Below, in pieces: positions 62,937 to 64,000 of a stretch of 64,000 nucleotides of DNA (within the stretch, counting starts at the first letter, position 1; every line of letters starts with the position of its first letter). The notes under the pieces are model-generated. The model saw only the letters and a program-made list of their open reading frames with translations, had not been told where the DNA came from and did no database searches. The DNA is taken from positions 248,001-312,000 of the forward strand of contig NZ_JOEA01000001.1 in the NCBI RefSeq assembly GCF_000719115.1, written 5' to 3'. The position numbers and the translations under genes were made by a program. The stretch comes from Lentzea albidocapillata (GTDB lineage Bacteria > Actinomycetota > Actinomycetes > Mycobacteriales > Pseudonocardiaceae).

Positions 62937-63745
62937 AGGGGCACGGCACGGAGAACGACTTCGTCGTCCTGCCCGACCTCGATGACCAGCTGGACCTGAC
63001 CGTCGCCCGCGTGCAGGCGCTGTGCGACCGGCAGCGCGGCCTGGGCGCGGACGGCGTGCTGCGCGTCGTGCGGGCCGGTGGCGAGTCCGGGGCCGAGTGG
63101 TTCATGGACTACCGCAACGCCGACGGTTCCATCGCCGAAATGTGCGGCAACGGCCTGCGCGTCTTCGCCCGCTACCTGGTCGACGCGGGCCACCAGCCGC
63201 AGGGCTCGTTCGTCGTCGCCACCCGCGCGGGCAACAAGACGGTCACCACGCACCCGGACGGCTCCGTCACGAACGACATGGGTCCCGCACGGGTCACCGG
63301 CACGTCCATCGCCGCGGTCGGCGGCGCGGGCATCGGCGGCTTCGCGGTCGACGTCGGCAACCCGCACCTGGCGTGCGTCACCGACATCCCGGTCGACAGC
63401 TTCGACCTGACCGTGCCGCCCGGCTTCGACCCGGTGATGTTCCCGCACGGCGTGAACGTCGAGCTCATCAACGTGATCGATCCCGAGTCGCCTCGCGGTG
63501 GCGCGCTGCGCATGCGCGTCTACGAGCGAGGCGTCGGCGAGACCCGCTCGTGCGGCACCGGCACTGTCGCGTCCGTCGCCTCCTGGCTCTCGGGCCAGGG
63601 CAGGACCACCGGCTCGGCGACGGTCGACGTCCTCGGCGGCCAGGTCTTCGTGACCATCGATCCGACGACGTCGACGCTCACCGGACCTGCCGTGCTCGTC
63701 GCCCGCGGCGAACTCGACAAGTCCTGGTGGGACGCCCTCGCGTGA
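62924..63745 (+). CDS. dapF: Diaminopimelate epimerase
   Basis: A 273-residue PLP-independent epimerase, converting LL- to meso-diaminopimelate for lysine and peptidoglycan. The catalytic cysteines are Cys74 (EMCGNGLR) and Cys210 (RSCGTGT), and the N-terminal [13 protein letters not shown] and GNPHLACV blocks are intact. GTG 62924 lies inside miaA and has TAATCT 6 nt upstream. The stop codon lies at the edge of an ATAT dyad shared with the next gene. Confidence 0.97.
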   Translation: MEFVKGHGTENDFVVLPDLDDQLDLTVARVQALCDRQRGLGADGVLRVVRAGGESGAEWFMDYRNADGSIAEMCGNGLRVFARYLVDAGHQPQGSFVVATRAGNKTVTTHPDGSVTNDMGPARVTGTSIAAVGGAGIGGFAVDVGNPHLACVTDIPVDSFDLTVPPGFDPVMFPHGVNVELINVIDPESPRGGALRMRVYERGVGETRSCGTGTVASVASWLSGQGRTTGSATVDVLGGQVFVTIDPTTSTLTGPAVLVARGELDKSWWDALA

Positions 63746-63768
63746 ACTGATATCCGATATATCAGTTC
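63744..63768. repeat. ATAT dyad copy 10, spanning two stop codons
   Basis: 10-bp arms GAACTGATAT and ATATCAGTTC with CCGAT between. The dapF stop (63743-63745) and the stop of the convergent SMP-30-like gene (63767-63769) lie at its two ends. Confidence 0.75.
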
Positions 63769-64000
63769 AGTTCAGCTTGTAGATCTCGATCTTCCCGAGC
63801 CTGTCCGGCTTGACCACGCGCGGATTCGAATCCGGTGCCGTCAGGCACACGAGATGGTCGTCGACGACCGCGACGGCGAACACCGTCTGCGTGGTCTCGA
63901 CCCGATGCGTGATCTTGCCGCCCTCGGTCACCCGGAACGCCGCCGGTTGCAACGCCGCCGCCACCCACACGCCGTCCCCGTCGCCCGCGATCCCGTCCGG
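63767..64000 (-). CDS. SMP-30/gluconolactonase-like protein (partial)
   Basis: The C-terminal 77 residues of a gene that continues beyond the window. Read from the edge it begins PDGIAGDGDGVWVAAALQPAAFRV, with EGGKITHRVETTQTVFAVAVVDDHLVCLTAP, which is the final blade and metal-Asp region of the SMP-30/LRE beta-propeller family. Sugar lactone hydrolysis is possible, and the Entner-Doudoroff genes in the window would fit, but the catalytic residues lie outside. The stop codon is inside the ATAT dyad. Confidence 0.75.
   Translation of the reverse strand, partial: PDGIAGDGDGVWVAAALQPAAFRVTEGGKITHRVETTQTVFAVAVVDDHLVCLTAPDSNPRVVKPDRLGKIEIYKLN

Overview
The window is about 70% GC with actinobacterial codon use. 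Gene content and order (MptA-type GT-C mannosyltransferase, LppM, PknL, RNase AS, LexA boxes of the TCGAAC-N4-GTTCGA type, Lhr, DUF3046-recA-recX) point to an actinomycete of the order Pseudonocardiales (Lentzea/Saccharothrix/Amycolatopsis type). That placement is inferred from content, not from a database match. No plasmid or prophage functions and no complete insertion sequence were seen.

Left block (about 0-16 kb): acyltransferase, RNase AS, phosphofructokinase (PPi-type signature), DUF2891, class II DAHP synthase aroG, PASTA kinase pknL, its divergent Rv2175c-like DNA-binding protein, phytoene/squalene synthase, mptA, polyprenyl synthetase, metF, lppM and a DUF885 protein. From memory this order resembles the Mycobacterium tuberculosis Rv2171-Rv2182c neighbourhood. 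The theme is isoprenoid-linked envelope biosynthesis and its kinase control.

Middle block (16-32.5 kb): a VOC protein and a PhoD-like phosphatase that diverge from 24 bp, a two-gene operon (HEPN-type protein plus DinB/maleylpyruvate-isomerase-like protein) behind a LexA box, YbaK and GNAT genes, a decayed methyltransferase, a GntR regulator coupled to ACC deaminase, the helicase lhr, a membrane-anchored Hsp70-like protein, an MFS transporter, then DUF3046, SOS-controlled recA, and recX.

Accessory stretch (32.5-51 kb): an OhrR-like regulator, a secreted hydrolase and a secreted trypsin-like protease, a two-gene nucleic-acid repair operon (RNA ligase plus HD-phosphoesterase/polynucleotide kinase), a DUF4142 exported protein divergent from an ECF sigma/anti-sigma pair, a large LuxR-type ATPase regulator, the Entner-Doudoroff genes edd and eda, and a succinate dehydrogenase operon of the Rv0250c-Rv0247c type. 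It lies between recX and the gluABCD-miaB-miaA-dapF core, where simpler relatives have little.

Right block (51-64 kb): glutamate ABC transporter gluABCD, a two-component system next to an orphan TAXI-family binding protein, miaB, an Rv2732c-like membrane protein, a DUF349 protein, an Rv2728c-like protein, miaA, dapF and the 3' end of an SMP-30/gluconolactonase-like gene.

Two genome-scale patterns run through the window. First, at least fourteen genes have a TANNNT (or CANNNT) -10 element 6-8 nt before the start codon, which is leaderless architecture and lets several starts be corrected. Second, a dispersed family of 40-48 bp near-perfect palindromes with a conserved CTGACCTGC head lies 3' of genes, often together with AT-rich ATATAT dyads that resemble GntR operators. 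I regard this composite repeat family as the most novel feature of the window.
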